This document shows, in pieces, positions 17,201 to 25,051 of a stretch of DNA of 64,000 nucleotides (position 1 is its first letter; the number at the start of each line of letters is the position of its first letter). The DNA lies in assembly GCA_035560815.1 (NCBI GenBank), contig DATMYR010000088.1, positions 62,001 through 126,000 on the forward strand. Reading direction: 5' to 3'. This DNA comes from UBA5314 sp035560815 (GTDB taxonomy: Bacteria; Bacillota; Syntrophomonadia; Syntrophomonadales; Syntrophomonadaceae). The translations under genes and the position numbers were made by a program. The notes under the pieces were generated by a model, which did not search any database, was not told the origin of the DNA, and worked only from the letters and a program-made list of their open reading frames with translations.

Positions 17201-17857
17201 CTGGAGCAGGATATTGCTGCTATCAACGAAGAGATCGAACTTCTGGGGCCGGTGGATCTGGAGTCTATTCGGGAATTTGCTGAATTGAATCAGCGCTACG
17301 ACTTCCTGCATGGGCAATACCAGGATCTTTGCGAAGCTCGTGACTCCCTGTACATCCTCCTCAAAGAAACGGAAAAGTTGATGGAGAAAGATTTTGCCCA
17401 TTTCTTTCTCCTGGCCAGTGAGAGTTTTCACCAAACATTCACGGAAATCTTTCGTGGAGGGGAAGCTTCTTTGCGCTTAGAGAGCAGCCCTGATCGTCTG
17501 GAAGCCGGAGTTAACATCGAGGTGAAACTGCCGGGCAAAAAGGCCCAGGGTCTCAACCTCCTTTCCGGTGGTGAACGAGCTTTGACCTGTATGGCCTTCG
17601 TCTTCTCACTATTGCGGCTCAAACCAGTGCCGTTCTGCATACTGGACGAAATCGACGCTTCCCTGGATGACAGCAACCTGCACAGGTTTACCGCCTTTAT
17701 TAAGACAATGGCTGATGATGTTCAGTTTATCGTCATTACCCATCGACAGTCCACCATTGAATCGGGGGAAATGATTTATGGCATTACTATGCCGGAAAAT
17801 GGTGTCTCATCGGTTCTCACCCTGGATCTGAGGGAGGCAAGCGATCTGGCCGGCTAA
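14282..17857 (+). CDS. smc: Chromosome segregation protein SMC
   Basis: 1191-aa structural-maintenance-of-chromosomes ATPase, the core of bacterial condensin with ScpA/ScpB. Walker A GPNGCGKS is at residues 31-38. Two long coiled coils flank a hinge at about residues 510-670. The C-terminal head has the ABC signature LSGGERA and Walker B FCILDEIDAS. GTG start at 14282 behind GAGGAGG. A run of ten C residues at 17149-17158 encodes the PPPSP turn near residue 960 and is a potential slippage site. ftsY follows after 39 bp. Confidence 0.97.
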   Translation: MFLKRLDIKGFKSFAEDTEIVLNPGINIIVGPNGCGKSNIVDAVRWVLGEINVRHLRGQKGEDVIFHGSDRKRSQGMASVELTLDNSQKLLPLDFNEITLGRKVFRSGESEFFLNKSRVRMKDIAALFTGTGVGRKGYSIISQGELEQVLNGQAMDRRLMLEEASGIIRYRQQRDEVKQRIQASANDLLRLNDILAELGQRKNELGRKAEKASAYQVLSTRLEEQERKLLLEEISHIKARLDPQRQASSSEQEQLQVLLQSLQEREESLRQEEEQLQDTMLSYKELREAKHQAEAQLAALETEIRLAQERIKNCGERCQTAERDEEKYRSMLDNFSRELEERQADFQSQQANYLDKVEEMRGLEQVIADEKEHLQAARQGMEEAKAAIFSKVQAETNLHNQVKKSEESLRRSGDRKERLNHTAGELSERLRVNTQEGRHGLEEKARRDAQYQTLEAQVNNLEYRRQELEAELKGLDDAYRKEGEEASLIESRLAVIRTMERDLTGYSQAVKQLMRAEKEGRFPGMLGLMGEIITVPPGLELAMEVAVGKGLENVVMEKMEQARTAIEWLKQRRAGRITFLPLDSLKVQKVPPSVLEQCQGQKGVLGLGSQLVTFDSRFEKAVEYLLGRVLVVEDAQQAIRLFKGLHYSLRIVSLEGEAINLAGAISGGTRASQENSPLQRKGEEKRLLSQYEQKQKLRDKNRQVRSRLASQLEELLHDLQIVKDQFVESRLRNEMLGKQLLDLEKERRLFEEERFRTLQSLDELDHEITSLEGELAELQERAQTVQDESQSMSKNLEEMREQMETLQRDHEVKKERLHSFREQLGMKEKELETARGNIQQFTQVRNSYQQSCQQAASLRNKLDEEIIREQDRIEAMENDVEIAGAGLQVLALELQELEEQDKTRRSRVARMRREMGPVKQDISTREIRLRELEMSIARAETELDGASRKWREKYHSPPPSPAETLATSSEISELEQDIAAINEEIELLGPVDLESIREFAELNQRYDFLHGQYQDLCEARDSLYILLKETEKLMEKDFAHFFLLASESFHQTFTEIFRGGEASLRLESSPDRLEAGVNIEVKLPGKKAQGLNLLSGGERALTCMAFVFSLLRLKPVPFCILDEIDASLDDSNLHRFTAFIKTMADDVQFIVITHRQSTIESGEMIYGITMPENGVSSVLTLDLREASDLAG

Positions 17858-17896
17858 TATCGGGTAATATAATGAGATGTGAGGTGGAATTGCCCC

Positions 17897-19051
17897 ATGG
17901 GTCTTTTTGACAAGTTCAAAGGAAAAAACAAAGAAAATAACGGAGAAAATAACGGAGAAAATAACGGAGAAAATAACGGAGAAACTCGGAATGACCAACC
18001 GCTTAGCGAACCTGCCTTGCATACCGGGATGTTGCCTGATGAAAAGAAGGCCGGGGAGAGCTTACTGGAGATCACTGACCCATCCCCTATGCCTGACCGG
18101 GAATCTGGTAGTGAAAGTGGAAAGGGCAAAGGAAAACCAGGCTTTTTTGAAAAGCTCAAGACCGGGTTGAGCAAAACGCGAAAGAACATTACAGAAAAAA
18201 TCCAGACCCTGATCAAGAGCAGCAAACATTTAGATGACGATTTCTGGGAAGAATTAGAAGAAATTTTGATTCAAGCCGATTGCGGGGTCAAGGTGGCTTC
18301 CGATATGGTTGACCAGATGCGCAAAACCGCCCGGAAAGAGAAGATGGATGACCCGGCGCTGGTTATGGAACTGCTTCAGGCAGAAGTAGTCAGGATTCTG
18401 GGTCAGGAACCAACTCTGCTTAATCTACCCACTGAAGGCACCGCTGTTATTCTGGTGGTAGGGGTTAATGGAGCGGGAAAAACCACTTCCATAGCCAAGT
18501 TAGCCTATCGTTATAAAAACGAAGGAAAAAGGGTTGTCCTGGCTGCTGCCGACACCTTCAGGGCAGCCGCCATCGATCAGCTGCAGATATGGGCTGACCG
18601 GGTAGGCGTGGAATTGATCAAACACCAGGAAGGCGCCGATCCGGGCGCTGTGGTATATGATTCGCTCAACGCTGCGCAAGCCCGGCGAGCCGATGTATTG
18701 ATCATCGATACTGCTGGACGTCTCCAGAATAAGACTAACTTGATGAAAGAAATCAGCAAAGTCAGGAAAGTGATTGAAAGGGAAATACCTTCTGCTCCTC
18801 ATGAAGTTCTTCTGGTCATGGATGCCACTACCGGACAGAATGCCATCAGCCAGGCTCGTATATTTGAGGAAGTAACGGGTGTTTCCGGTATTATTCTGAG
18901 CAAATTGGACGGTACGGCCAAAGGTGGCATGGTATTGGCCGTAGCCAGGGAATTGGATATTCCTGTGAAACTAGTAGGCATCGGGGAAAGCCTGGAAGAT
19001 CTGCGTGATTTTTCTCCCCAGGTTTTTGCCCAGGCCTTGTTTGAAGTGTAG
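17897..19051 (+). CDS. ftsY: Signal recognition particle receptor FtsY
   Basis: SRP receptor GTPase for co-translational membrane targeting. ATG 17897 (SD GAGGTGG) gives 384 aa. The acidic, low-complexity N-terminal region includes four ENNG repeats at residues 13-28. It is followed by the NG domain with the N-domain helices, P-loop GVNGAGKTTS, the DTFRAAAIDQL and DTAGRLQNK motifs, and the C-terminal GIGESLEDLRDFSP. The N-terminal repeat comes from a 12-bp tandem repeat and its length may vary between strains. Follows smc in a probable operon. Confidence 0.97.
   Translation: MGLFDKFKGKNKENNGENNGENNGENNGETRNDQPLSEPALHTGMLPDEKKAGESLLEITDPSPMPDRESGSESGKGKGKPGFFEKLKTGLSKTRKNITEKIQTLIKSSKHLDDDFWEELEEILIQADCGVKVASDMVDQMRKTARKEKMDDPALVMELLQAEVVRILGQEPTLLNLPTEGTAVILVVGVNGAGKTTSIAKLAYRYKNEGKRVVLAAADTFRAAAIDQLQIWADRVGVELIKHQEGADPGAVVYDSLNAAQARRADVLIIDTAGRLQNKTNLMKEISKVRKVIEREIPSAPHEVLLVMDATTGQNAISQARIFEEVTGVSGIILSKLDGTAKGGMVLAVARELDIPVKLVGIGESLEDLRDFSPQVFAQALFEV
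17933..17980 (+). repeat. 12-bp minisatellite (4 exact units) inside ftsY
   Basis: Unit GAAAATAACGGA repeated four times without error, plus a partial fifth. It encodes (Glu-Asn-Asn-Gly)4 in the FtsY N-terminal linker and keeps frame when units are lost or gained. Confidence 0.95.
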
Positions 19052-19104
19052 GTGAATTTGTTGATTAGCATTGCTAAGACCAAAGAATATGGCCTGGAAG
19101 GAAG

Positions 19105-19902
19105 ATGAATTTGATTAAAATTGGCATTATTGGAGGAACAGGGATTTACGATCCCCGACTACTCGAGAATCTACAGACTACGGTGCAAAAAACCCCCTAT
19201 GGTGATGTGAGTGTGGCAACGGGAAGTTACCAGGGCATTGAGGCGGCATTTATTCCGCGCCACGGTGCCCGGCACAGCCTTCCCCCTCATCTGATCAACT
19301 ACCGGGCCAATATAATGGCTCTCAAACAAATGGGTGTGGAGAGAATTCTGGCGACAGCCGCGGTGGGATCCATCCATTACGATTTCAAACCCGGGCATTT
19401 TGTGCTGGCTGATCAATTTCTGGACTTCACCAAAAGCCGGACTAATACCTATTATGAGGGTGGCTCCCAGGGGGTAGTTCACTGCGATATGACTATTCCC
19501 TACTGCTCGGATCTGCGCCAGGCGCTTTCCCAGGCTGGTTCTGATCTGGGAGTCACGGTTCACAATGGTGGAGTCTATGTCTGCACCGAAGGACCTCGCT
19601 TCGAAACCGCAGCCGAAATCCAAATGTTCAAACTGATGGGCGGTCATATTGTAGGAATGACCAGTGTACCGGAGGTGGTCCTGGCCAGAGAACTTGGCAT
19701 GTGCTACGCCAATGTTTCGCTTGTCACCAATTTTGCGGCTGGGCTGGTAACCGGTATGCTCACGCACAGTGAAGTATTGGAGGTCATGGCCGAGAGTTTA
19801 CATCAGGTTCGTGCGGTGCTGATGGGCGCCCTGCCTTACATTGCTGCTGAGCGGCCCTGCGATTGCGCTCGGGCGGTTCCTGATATGGACATTACGAAAT
19901 GA
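19105..19902 (+). CDS. MTA/MTI phosphorylase family protein (probable 5'-methylthioinosine phosphorylase)
   Basis: 265-aa purine nucleoside phosphorylase of the MTAP family: GGTGIYDP (10-17), phosphate-binding PRHGARHSLPPH (51-62) and TEGPRFETAAEI (161-172). At the base-recognition site human MTAP has TDYD; here it is TNFA with Asn209, as in 6-oxopurine phosphorylases. I therefore expect preference for methylthioinosine or inosine over methylthioadenosine. This fits the deaminase (mtaD-type) gene in the same operon. ATG 19105 follows GGAAGGA, and the stop overlaps mtnA by ATGA. An ordinary mtnP call remains possible. Confidence 0.85.
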   Translation: MNLIKIGIIGGTGIYDPRLLENLQTTVQKTPYGDVSVATGSYQGIEAAFIPRHGARHSLPPHLINYRANIMALKQMGVERILATAAVGSIHYDFKPGHFVLADQFLDFTKSRTNTYYEGGSQGVVHCDMTIPYCSDLRQALSQAGSDLGVTVHNGGVYVCTEGPRFETAAEIQMFKLMGGHIVGMTSVPEVVLARELGMCYANVSLVTNFAAGLVTGMLTHSEVLEVMAESLHQVRAVLMGALPYIAAERPCDCARAVPDMDITK

Positions 19903-20939
19903 TACGGCCCATTGCTTTTGAGGATCCGGAGCTGGTTATATTAGACCAAAGCCTTTTGCCCGGACAGGTGGTATATGAACGATGTCCTACGGCAGAATCG
20001 GTGGCGGAAGCTATCTGCCGGCTGAAGGTGCGGGGCGCGCCCCTCATCGGAGTCTGTGCAGCCTATGGTGTGGCTCTGGCGATGAAGCAGTACAGCGGAC
20101 CGTCAGCCGGCCTTCTGGACTATTTCTATCAAGTTAAGAACTTGCTGGCTGCCACGCGCCCGACGGCTGTAAATCTTTTCTGGGCGTTACAGCGCATGGA
20201 GAGAGTTGTAATTCAAAATCAGAAACAGGGGAGCCGCGACCTGGCCCGAATACTGGTGGATGAAGCCAATCGCATGTATCGTGAAGATATTGAAACCAAC
20301 CGGGCTATTGGTGAACAAGGGCAAAGCCTTCTGTCGCCTGCCAGCCGGGTTATGACCATATGCAATGCCGGGGCACTGGCCACCTGCGGATACGGAACCG
20401 CCCTGGGCGTGATCCGTTCCGCTGCCCAGCAGGGAAAAATAGAAATGGTGTGGGCTTGTGAGACCCGGCCGGTACTGCAAGGGTCCCGCCTAACAGTCTG
20501 GGAGTTGATGCAGGACCAGATTCCAGTAACGCTAATCACAGACAATATGGCTGCCCATATCATGAGTTTGGGCAAGGTGGACGCAGTGATCGTCGGAGCT
20601 GATCGGGTGTCGGCCAATGGAGACACAGCAAATAAAATCGGCACCTACTCCCTGGCAATACTGGCCCGCTATCACAACCTGCCTTTTTATGTGGCCGCAC
20701 CCCGCTCCACCATAGACCTTGAGATTGCCGGCGGCGAAGGAATACCCATCGAGGAGAGGCATGATGATGAAGTGAAATATATTCAGGGACATTGTTTAAG
20801 CGTTCCTGAGGCCAAGGTTTATAATCCAGCTTTTGATGTCACCCCCCACCAGTTGATTACTGGCATTATAACCGAAAAGGGTATCGTGAAGCCCCCTTAT
20901 GCAGGACAGTTCATCTCATTGCTGAAGGAGGATGAGTAA
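19899..20939 (+). CDS. mtnA: S-methyl-5-thioribose-1-phosphate isomerase
   Basis: 346-aa aldose-ketose isomerase of the eIF2B-like fold that turns methylthioribose-1-phosphate (or 5-deoxyribose-1-phosphate) into the ribulose form. Substrate loop RGAP (45-48), catalytic Cys155 in CNAGALAT and Asp235 in GADRV match the Cys/Asp pair of characterised MtnA. Overlaps the phosphorylase gene by 4 bp and abuts the aldolase gene (stop 20937-20939, next ATG 20940). The later steps of the classical methionine salvage pathway (mtnB, mtnC, mtnD, mtnW) are not in this operon. Confidence 0.95.
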   Translation: MIRPIAFEDPELVILDQSLLPGQVVYERCPTAESVAEAICRLKVRGAPLIGVCAAYGVALAMKQYSGPSAGLLDYFYQVKNLLAATRPTAVNLFWALQRMERVVIQNQKQGSRDLARILVDEANRMYREDIETNRAIGEQGQSLLSPASRVMTICNAGALATCGYGTALGVIRSAAQQGKIEMVWACETRPVLQGSRLTVWELMQDQIPVTLITDNMAAHIMSLGKVDAVIVGADRVSANGDTANKIGTYSLAILARYHNLPFYVAAPRSTIDLEIAGGEGIPIEERHDDEVKYIQGHCLSVPEAKVYNPAFDVTPHQLITGIITEKGIVKPPYAGQFISLLKEDE

Positions 20940-21596
20940 ATGCAGTATCTTCAAGCCCGTCAGCAGGTACTTAAGACAGCCCAAGAAATTTTGTCCGCTC
21001 GCCTGGTCATCGGAACCTGGGGCAATGTGAGTATGCGCATCCCAGGGGAAGAATTGATGGTTATTACCCCCAGCGGGATGGATTATGAAACCTTGACCCC
21101 TGAAGATATGGCTCTGGTCGATTTTCAACAGGAGCTGATCGAGGGCCCTTATCGACCTTCCACTGAGACGCCGATGCACACGGAAATCTATAAAAAGCGT
21201 CCCGATGCCGGAGCTGTTGTTCATGTGCACAGCCCCTATGCAGCTGCCTTTGCAGTAGCAGGTCAACCCATCCCGGTCATTTTGGAGGAAACCGCCCAGG
21301 CCATCGGCCATCCGATCATGGTGGCGCCCTATGCCCGGTGCGGCACGCATCAGTTAGCTAGTAGCGCTGCATCTACCCTGGGCGAGAACGGTCGAGCGGT
21401 CTTGTTGTCTATGCACGGATTACTTACCCTGGGTCCCGACCTCAAAGAAGCCCTTAAGGTGTGCTATGTGGCTGAGAAGACTGCGATGGTTGCCTTACTT
21501 GCCAAGACGCTTGGTCAGGTGCCCTGTCTGGGAGAAGATGATGTAAAGATTCTCCATCGCAAGTTTCAAAGCTACAAACAAATGAAGAAGGATTAA
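20940..21596 (+). CDS. Class II (zinc) aldolase, FucA/AraD family
   Basis: 218-aa aldolase related to fuculose-1-phosphate aldolase. Zinc ligands are His95 and His97 (HVH) and His159 (MHG), with catalytic Glu76 in the TETPMH motif; the phosphate-binding loop TPSGMDY is at 43-49. After MtnA it would cleave methylthioribulose-1-phosphate or 5-deoxyribulose-1-phosphate into dihydroxyacetone phosphate plus an aldehyde, as in the DHAP shunt described in Rhodospirillum and E. coli. An MtnB-type dehydratase shares the fold, but FucA-like length and residues favour aldolase. Translationally coupled to mtnA. Confidence 0.85.
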   Translation: MQYLQARQQVLKTAQEILSARLVIGTWGNVSMRIPGEELMVITPSGMDYETLTPEDMALVDFQQELIEGPYRPSTETPMHTEIYKKRPDAGAVVHVHSPYAAAFAVAGQPIPVILEETAQAIGHPIMVAPYARCGTHQLASSAASTLGENGRAVLLSMHGLLTLGPDLKEALKVCYVAEKTAMVALLAKTLGQVPCLGEDDVKILHRKFQSYKQMKKD

Positions 21597-21609
21597 AGGA
21601 GGGTTGAGC

Positions 21610-22902
21610 ATGAAGCTCCTGATCAAGAATTGTGTAATTCTGCCTATGGGCGGGGCACATCCCTGGATAGAAAACGGGTTCCTGATAGCGGAAAACGGAC
21701 GCATCCTGCAATTGGGAGAAGGGGAAGCTCCCCAGGCAGCCTATGATCGGGTGATTGATGGGCACAACCGGGTGCTCATGCCTGGATTGGTCAACACCCA
21801 CACCCATGCAGCCATGACCTTACTGCGCGGCTATGCTGACGACCTGCCTCTCATGGAATGGCTGCAAACCAAAGTATGGCCTCTGGAAGCTAAACTCACC
21901 GGCGAAGACATCTACTGGGGCAGCCTTCTCGCTATAGCTGAGATGCTGAGATCCGGAACCACTTGTTTTGCCGATATGTATTTCTTTATGGATCGGGTAG
22001 CCCAGGCTGTAGAAGAGTCGGGGATGAGGGCGGTTCTGAGCCGCGGTATGATCGGGGTGGGACCGGAAAGTGAGTTGGCTTTCTCGGAAAGCCGTACCCT
22101 GGTGGAGAAATGGCATCGCCAGGCGGGAGAGAGAATTTCTTTCATGCTGGGTCCCCATGCCCCCTACACTTGCCCTCCCGAGTACCTGAAACGGGTTACT
22201 CTCCTGGCCGACCAACTGGGAGTGGGGATACATATTCATCTGGCCGAAACCAGGGGAGAATTTGATGATATAATGCGGGATTATGGATTGAGTCCCACTG
22301 CCCACCTGCAAGCCTGTGGGGTCATGGATCGCCCGGTACTAGCCGCTCATTGCGTCCATCTTACCCCCGAAGATATAAACATTTTAGAAAAACATAAGGT
22401 GGGGGTGGCCCATAACCCGCAGAGCAATATGAAGCTAGCCAGTGGCATTGCTCCCGTACCTGAAATGCTGGCAGCGGGTATCGCTGTCTCACTGGGTACT
22501 GACGGTGCTTCCAGCAACAATGATCTCGATCTGATTCAGGAGATGCGCAGTGCTTCGTTGCTGCATAAAGTCAATACCATGGATCCTACAGTCGTACCGG
22601 CCTACCAGGCGCTTGAGATGGCCACCGTTCATGGAAGCCGGGCGCTGGGGCTGGAGAAAGAGATCGGGTGTCTGGCCCCGGGGATGAAAGCGGATATGAT
22701 TCTGCTTAAGCTGGATGTCCCTCATATGTTGCCGCGTTACGATCTGGTCGCCAATCTGGTTTATTCTTCCCAGGCTGGGGATGTGGATACGGTCATCATA
22801 GACGGCCGGATTATTATGGAGAACCGCCAGATCAAAACCTTTGACGAAGCTGAGGTACTGCGCCAGGTGCAGCTTCGAGCGATCCGCCTGGCCGACGGTT
22901 AA
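21610..22902 (+). CDS. mtaD: 5-methylthioadenosine/S-adenosylhomocysteine deaminase
   Basis: 430-aa amidohydrolase. Metal ligands lie in NTHTHAAMT (His64, His66), HIHLAET, AAHCVHL and GTDGASSNND, the set typical of MtaD-type deaminases acting on methylthioadenosine, S-adenosylhomocysteine and 5'-deoxyadenosine. It would supply the inosine-type nucleoside to the phosphorylase that heads the operon. ATG 21610 is 6 nt from AAAGGAGGG; an adjacent in-frame TTG is less well placed. Last gene of the salvage operon and convergent with the MoeA-type gene. Confidence 0.93.
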   Translation: MKLLIKNCVILPMGGAHPWIENGFLIAENGRILQLGEGEAPQAAYDRVIDGHNRVLMPGLVNTHTHAAMTLLRGYADDLPLMEWLQTKVWPLEAKLTGEDIYWGSLLAIAEMLRSGTTCFADMYFFMDRVAQAVEESGMRAVLSRGMIGVGPESELAFSESRTLVEKWHRQAGERISFMLGPHAPYTCPPEYLKRVTLLADQLGVGIHIHLAETRGEFDDIMRDYGLSPTAHLQACGVMDRPVLAAHCVHLTPEDINILEKHKVGVAHNPQSNMKLASGIAPVPEMLAAGIAVSLGTDGASSNNDLDLIQEMRSASLLHKVNTMDPTVVPAYQALEMATVHGSRALGLEKEIGCLAPGMKADMILLKLDVPHMLPRYDLVANLVYSSQAGDVDTVIIDGRIIMENRQIKTFDEAEVLRQVQLRAIRLADG

Positions 22903-22929
22903 GCATCACAGCGATAAAGCCCGAGAGTT

Positions 22930-24843
22930 TTAAGCATGGGAAGCCCGTATCTGTCCGGATTCATCCAGACGGTAGCCGCCCGCCCGGCATAGGTTATTAC
23001 GAAACTCCGGGCTTTTTATTGTTTCTATCAGTGCATCCAGCTGTTTCTCATCCATGAGATCCGGGAGCAGGCAGATATCGTAGGTTTCCTCGGCGATAGG
23101 AATATAATCCAGATCCATAGCCCGGGCACTGGCATAGATGCCCAGACCAGCATCACAGGCATCGTTCTTTACGGATGCGGCCACCGCCAGGTGGGTGTAT
23201 TCTTCCCGGGTATAGCCGTTGATGTCTGAGGATGAGCGATTTTGTTGAGATAACAAACAATCAAAGAGGATGCGGGTTCCCGACCCCTTCTGGCGGTTAA
23301 TGAAGCGCACCTCTTCTCGGAACAGGTCATCCAACCCCCTGATGCCCAGGGGATTTCCTTTCTTAACCATAAGTCCCTGCTCGCGATAAGCCAGGTTGAC
23401 CAGCAGCCAGGGCTGCTGGGAGAGATAACGATTGAGGTAGCTCAAGTTGTACTCACCGCTTTCCGGGTCCAGAAGGTGGATGCCGGCCAGGTGAGCTTCC
23501 TGGCGGGCCAGAGCGACTAAACCGCCCATACTTCCTACGTTGGTGGAGACTAATCTGATCCTGCGAGTACGCCTGAGCTGGTCTGCCAGAAAGTCAATGG
23601 AGGGATCGTGGCTGCCGATGGCTACCAGCGTGTCCTGCAAGAGATCCTCATGGAGCATGGTTACCTGGCAGGTTTCACCGGCCATCAGGCCTTCTTGGCC
23701 CCTGGGAAGCAGCACAACACCATCGGCTTTCACCAGACTGGTAGTAATCCCGGCCCCACGATTGAGCGGATAAGCTATGCAGCGGTCTTTGATCCGGGCC
23801 AGATTCACATATACAAATTCGTCGACCCCCATATGAGATGCGGTTTTGCGGGATATGCAGGCTTCAACCTCACGGGGCTGGGGTACCGGCAGGCCTTGTT
23901 TTTGATAGAGAAGGGGTTTAGCAAAAAGGGTAAAAACCAGCTGAGCGGAGATCGGATAACCGGGGACTCCAATAAAAGGTTTGTCGGCGATGATCCCCAG
24001 GATCGCCGGTTTTCCCGGTCGAATGGCCAATCCATGAACCAATAGTTCTCCCATTTCTTCCAGCAGTCCGGCAGTATAATCTTCGCTTCCCGCTGAAGAA
24101 CCGGAACACATTACAATCAAGTCAGCTCCAGGGATCATCTCCGCCAGAGCGGTTTTCAACAGCTCCCGGTCATCGGGCACAATTGGATGGCGAATTACTT
24201 CAGCTCCCCATTGTTGGCACAATCCAGCCAGCATGTGACTGTTGGATTCTACAATTTGCCCGGGCTGCATGTTTTCTTCAGCCTTTTCGACTAGTTCACT
24301 GCCTGTGGGAATGATGGCCACCACTGGCCGTTTTATTACCGATACCGTTTCTAAACCAGCGGTGATAAATGAAGCCACTTCATACGGCCCCAGAGGATAG
24401 GCCCCAGGGATGATCATATCATGGGCAACCAGGTCTTCACCCACGGACCGAACGTGCTGCCAGGGCACCGCTGGTTTAATAATGCGGACGCAATTATCGA
24501 TAAAATTAACATCTTCGATCATAATTACAGCATCAAACTGGCGGGGGACATAGTCGCCGGTGTCAACTTCCAGGAACTGATCAGGCCCCAGGGTTATGGG
24601 GCTCAAATCATTGGCCAATTCAGTTTCTCGGGCTTTTACGGCAATACCGTCCATGGCCGAAGCGCTGTAGTGGGGAGAAGAGCGCCGAGCAAAGACTGGA
24701 CCGCTACTGATGCGTCCGTATGCTTCCAGTACCCGCACTTTCTCTACTGCGGCAGAGGAAAAACCGGTTTCTTGTACACGGTGAAAAAAATTCTCTCGGG
24801 CTTCATCCATAGGGTGATTTTCGATATAAATCTTACGCTTCAT
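22930..24843 (-). CDS. MoeA-type molybdopterin protein with C-terminal PBP-like domain
   Basis: 637-aa two-domain protein. Residues about 1-400 are a MoeA molybdotransferase: SAMDGIAVKA substrate loop, PTGSELV and CSGSSAGSEDYT (MPT-binding), and a C-terminal beta domain. Residues about 410-637 match the periplasmic-binding-protein-like domain found fused to MoeA in archaea and Clostridia (RLVSTNVGSMGGL, NRQKGSGTRILFD). No signal peptide is present, so the binding domain is cytoplasmic; it may bind molybdate or tungstate or a regulatory ligand (inference). Divergent from a second, stand-alone moeA, implying two paralogues with different roles. Confidence 0.88.
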   Translation of the reverse strand: MKRKIYIENHPMDEARENFFHRVQETGFSSAAVEKVRVLEAYGRISSGPVFARRSSPHYSASAMDGIAVKARETELANDLSPITLGPDQFLEVDTGDYVPRQFDAVIMIEDVNFIDNCVRIIKPAVPWQHVRSVGEDLVAHDMIIPGAYPLGPYEVASFITAGLETVSVIKRPVVAIIPTGSELVEKAEENMQPGQIVESNSHMLAGLCQQWGAEVIRHPIVPDDRELLKTALAEMIPGADLIVMCSGSSAGSEDYTAGLLEEMGELLVHGLAIRPGKPAILGIIADKPFIGVPGYPISAQLVFTLFAKPLLYQKQGLPVPQPREVEACISRKTASHMGVDEFVYVNLARIKDRCIAYPLNRGAGITTSLVKADGVVLLPRGQEGLMAGETCQVTMLHEDLLQDTLVAIGSHDPSIDFLADQLRRTRRIRLVSTNVGSMGGLVALARQEAHLAGIHLLDPESGEYNLSYLNRYLSQQPWLLVNLAYREQGLMVKKGNPLGIRGLDDLFREEVRFINRQKGSGTRILFDCLLSQQNRSSSDINGYTREEYTHLAVAASVKNDACDAGLGIYASARAMDLDYIPIAEETYDICLLPDLMDEKQLDALIETIKSPEFRNNLCRAGGYRLDESGQIRASHA

Positions 24844-24943
24844 CTGTCATTTTCTCCTTATAGGAAAGTTTCTACATGTTCCTTTCATTGTATCCCAGGA
24901 AAGAACCCTACTGCAAAGGAGGCGATCACAGATTGCACATTTT

Positions 24944-24970
24944 TGATCCGGGCCAGCCTTCAAGTATAAT
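24944..24970 (+). promoter_or_regulatory. Possible promoter for moeA
   Basis: A perfect TATAAT (24965-24970) lies about 80 bp before moeA. A weak -35 (TTTTGA at 24942-24947 or TTGATC at 24944-24949) precedes it. No molybdenum-cofactor riboswitch pattern was recognised in this divergent intergenic region. Confidence 0.4.
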
Positions 24971-25051
24971 AGGAAGCAGCAGACCAACAGCCTTCCAAAC
25001 TTTTCGCTAGAATAAATCCTGTCAACTGTGAACAGGAAAAGGAGTATGGAA

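Noticed and set aside
24844..25051. Possible molybdenum-cofactor riboswitch between the two MoeA genes
   Set aside because: I found no matching conserved blocks or convincing pairing; only a likely promoter remains.
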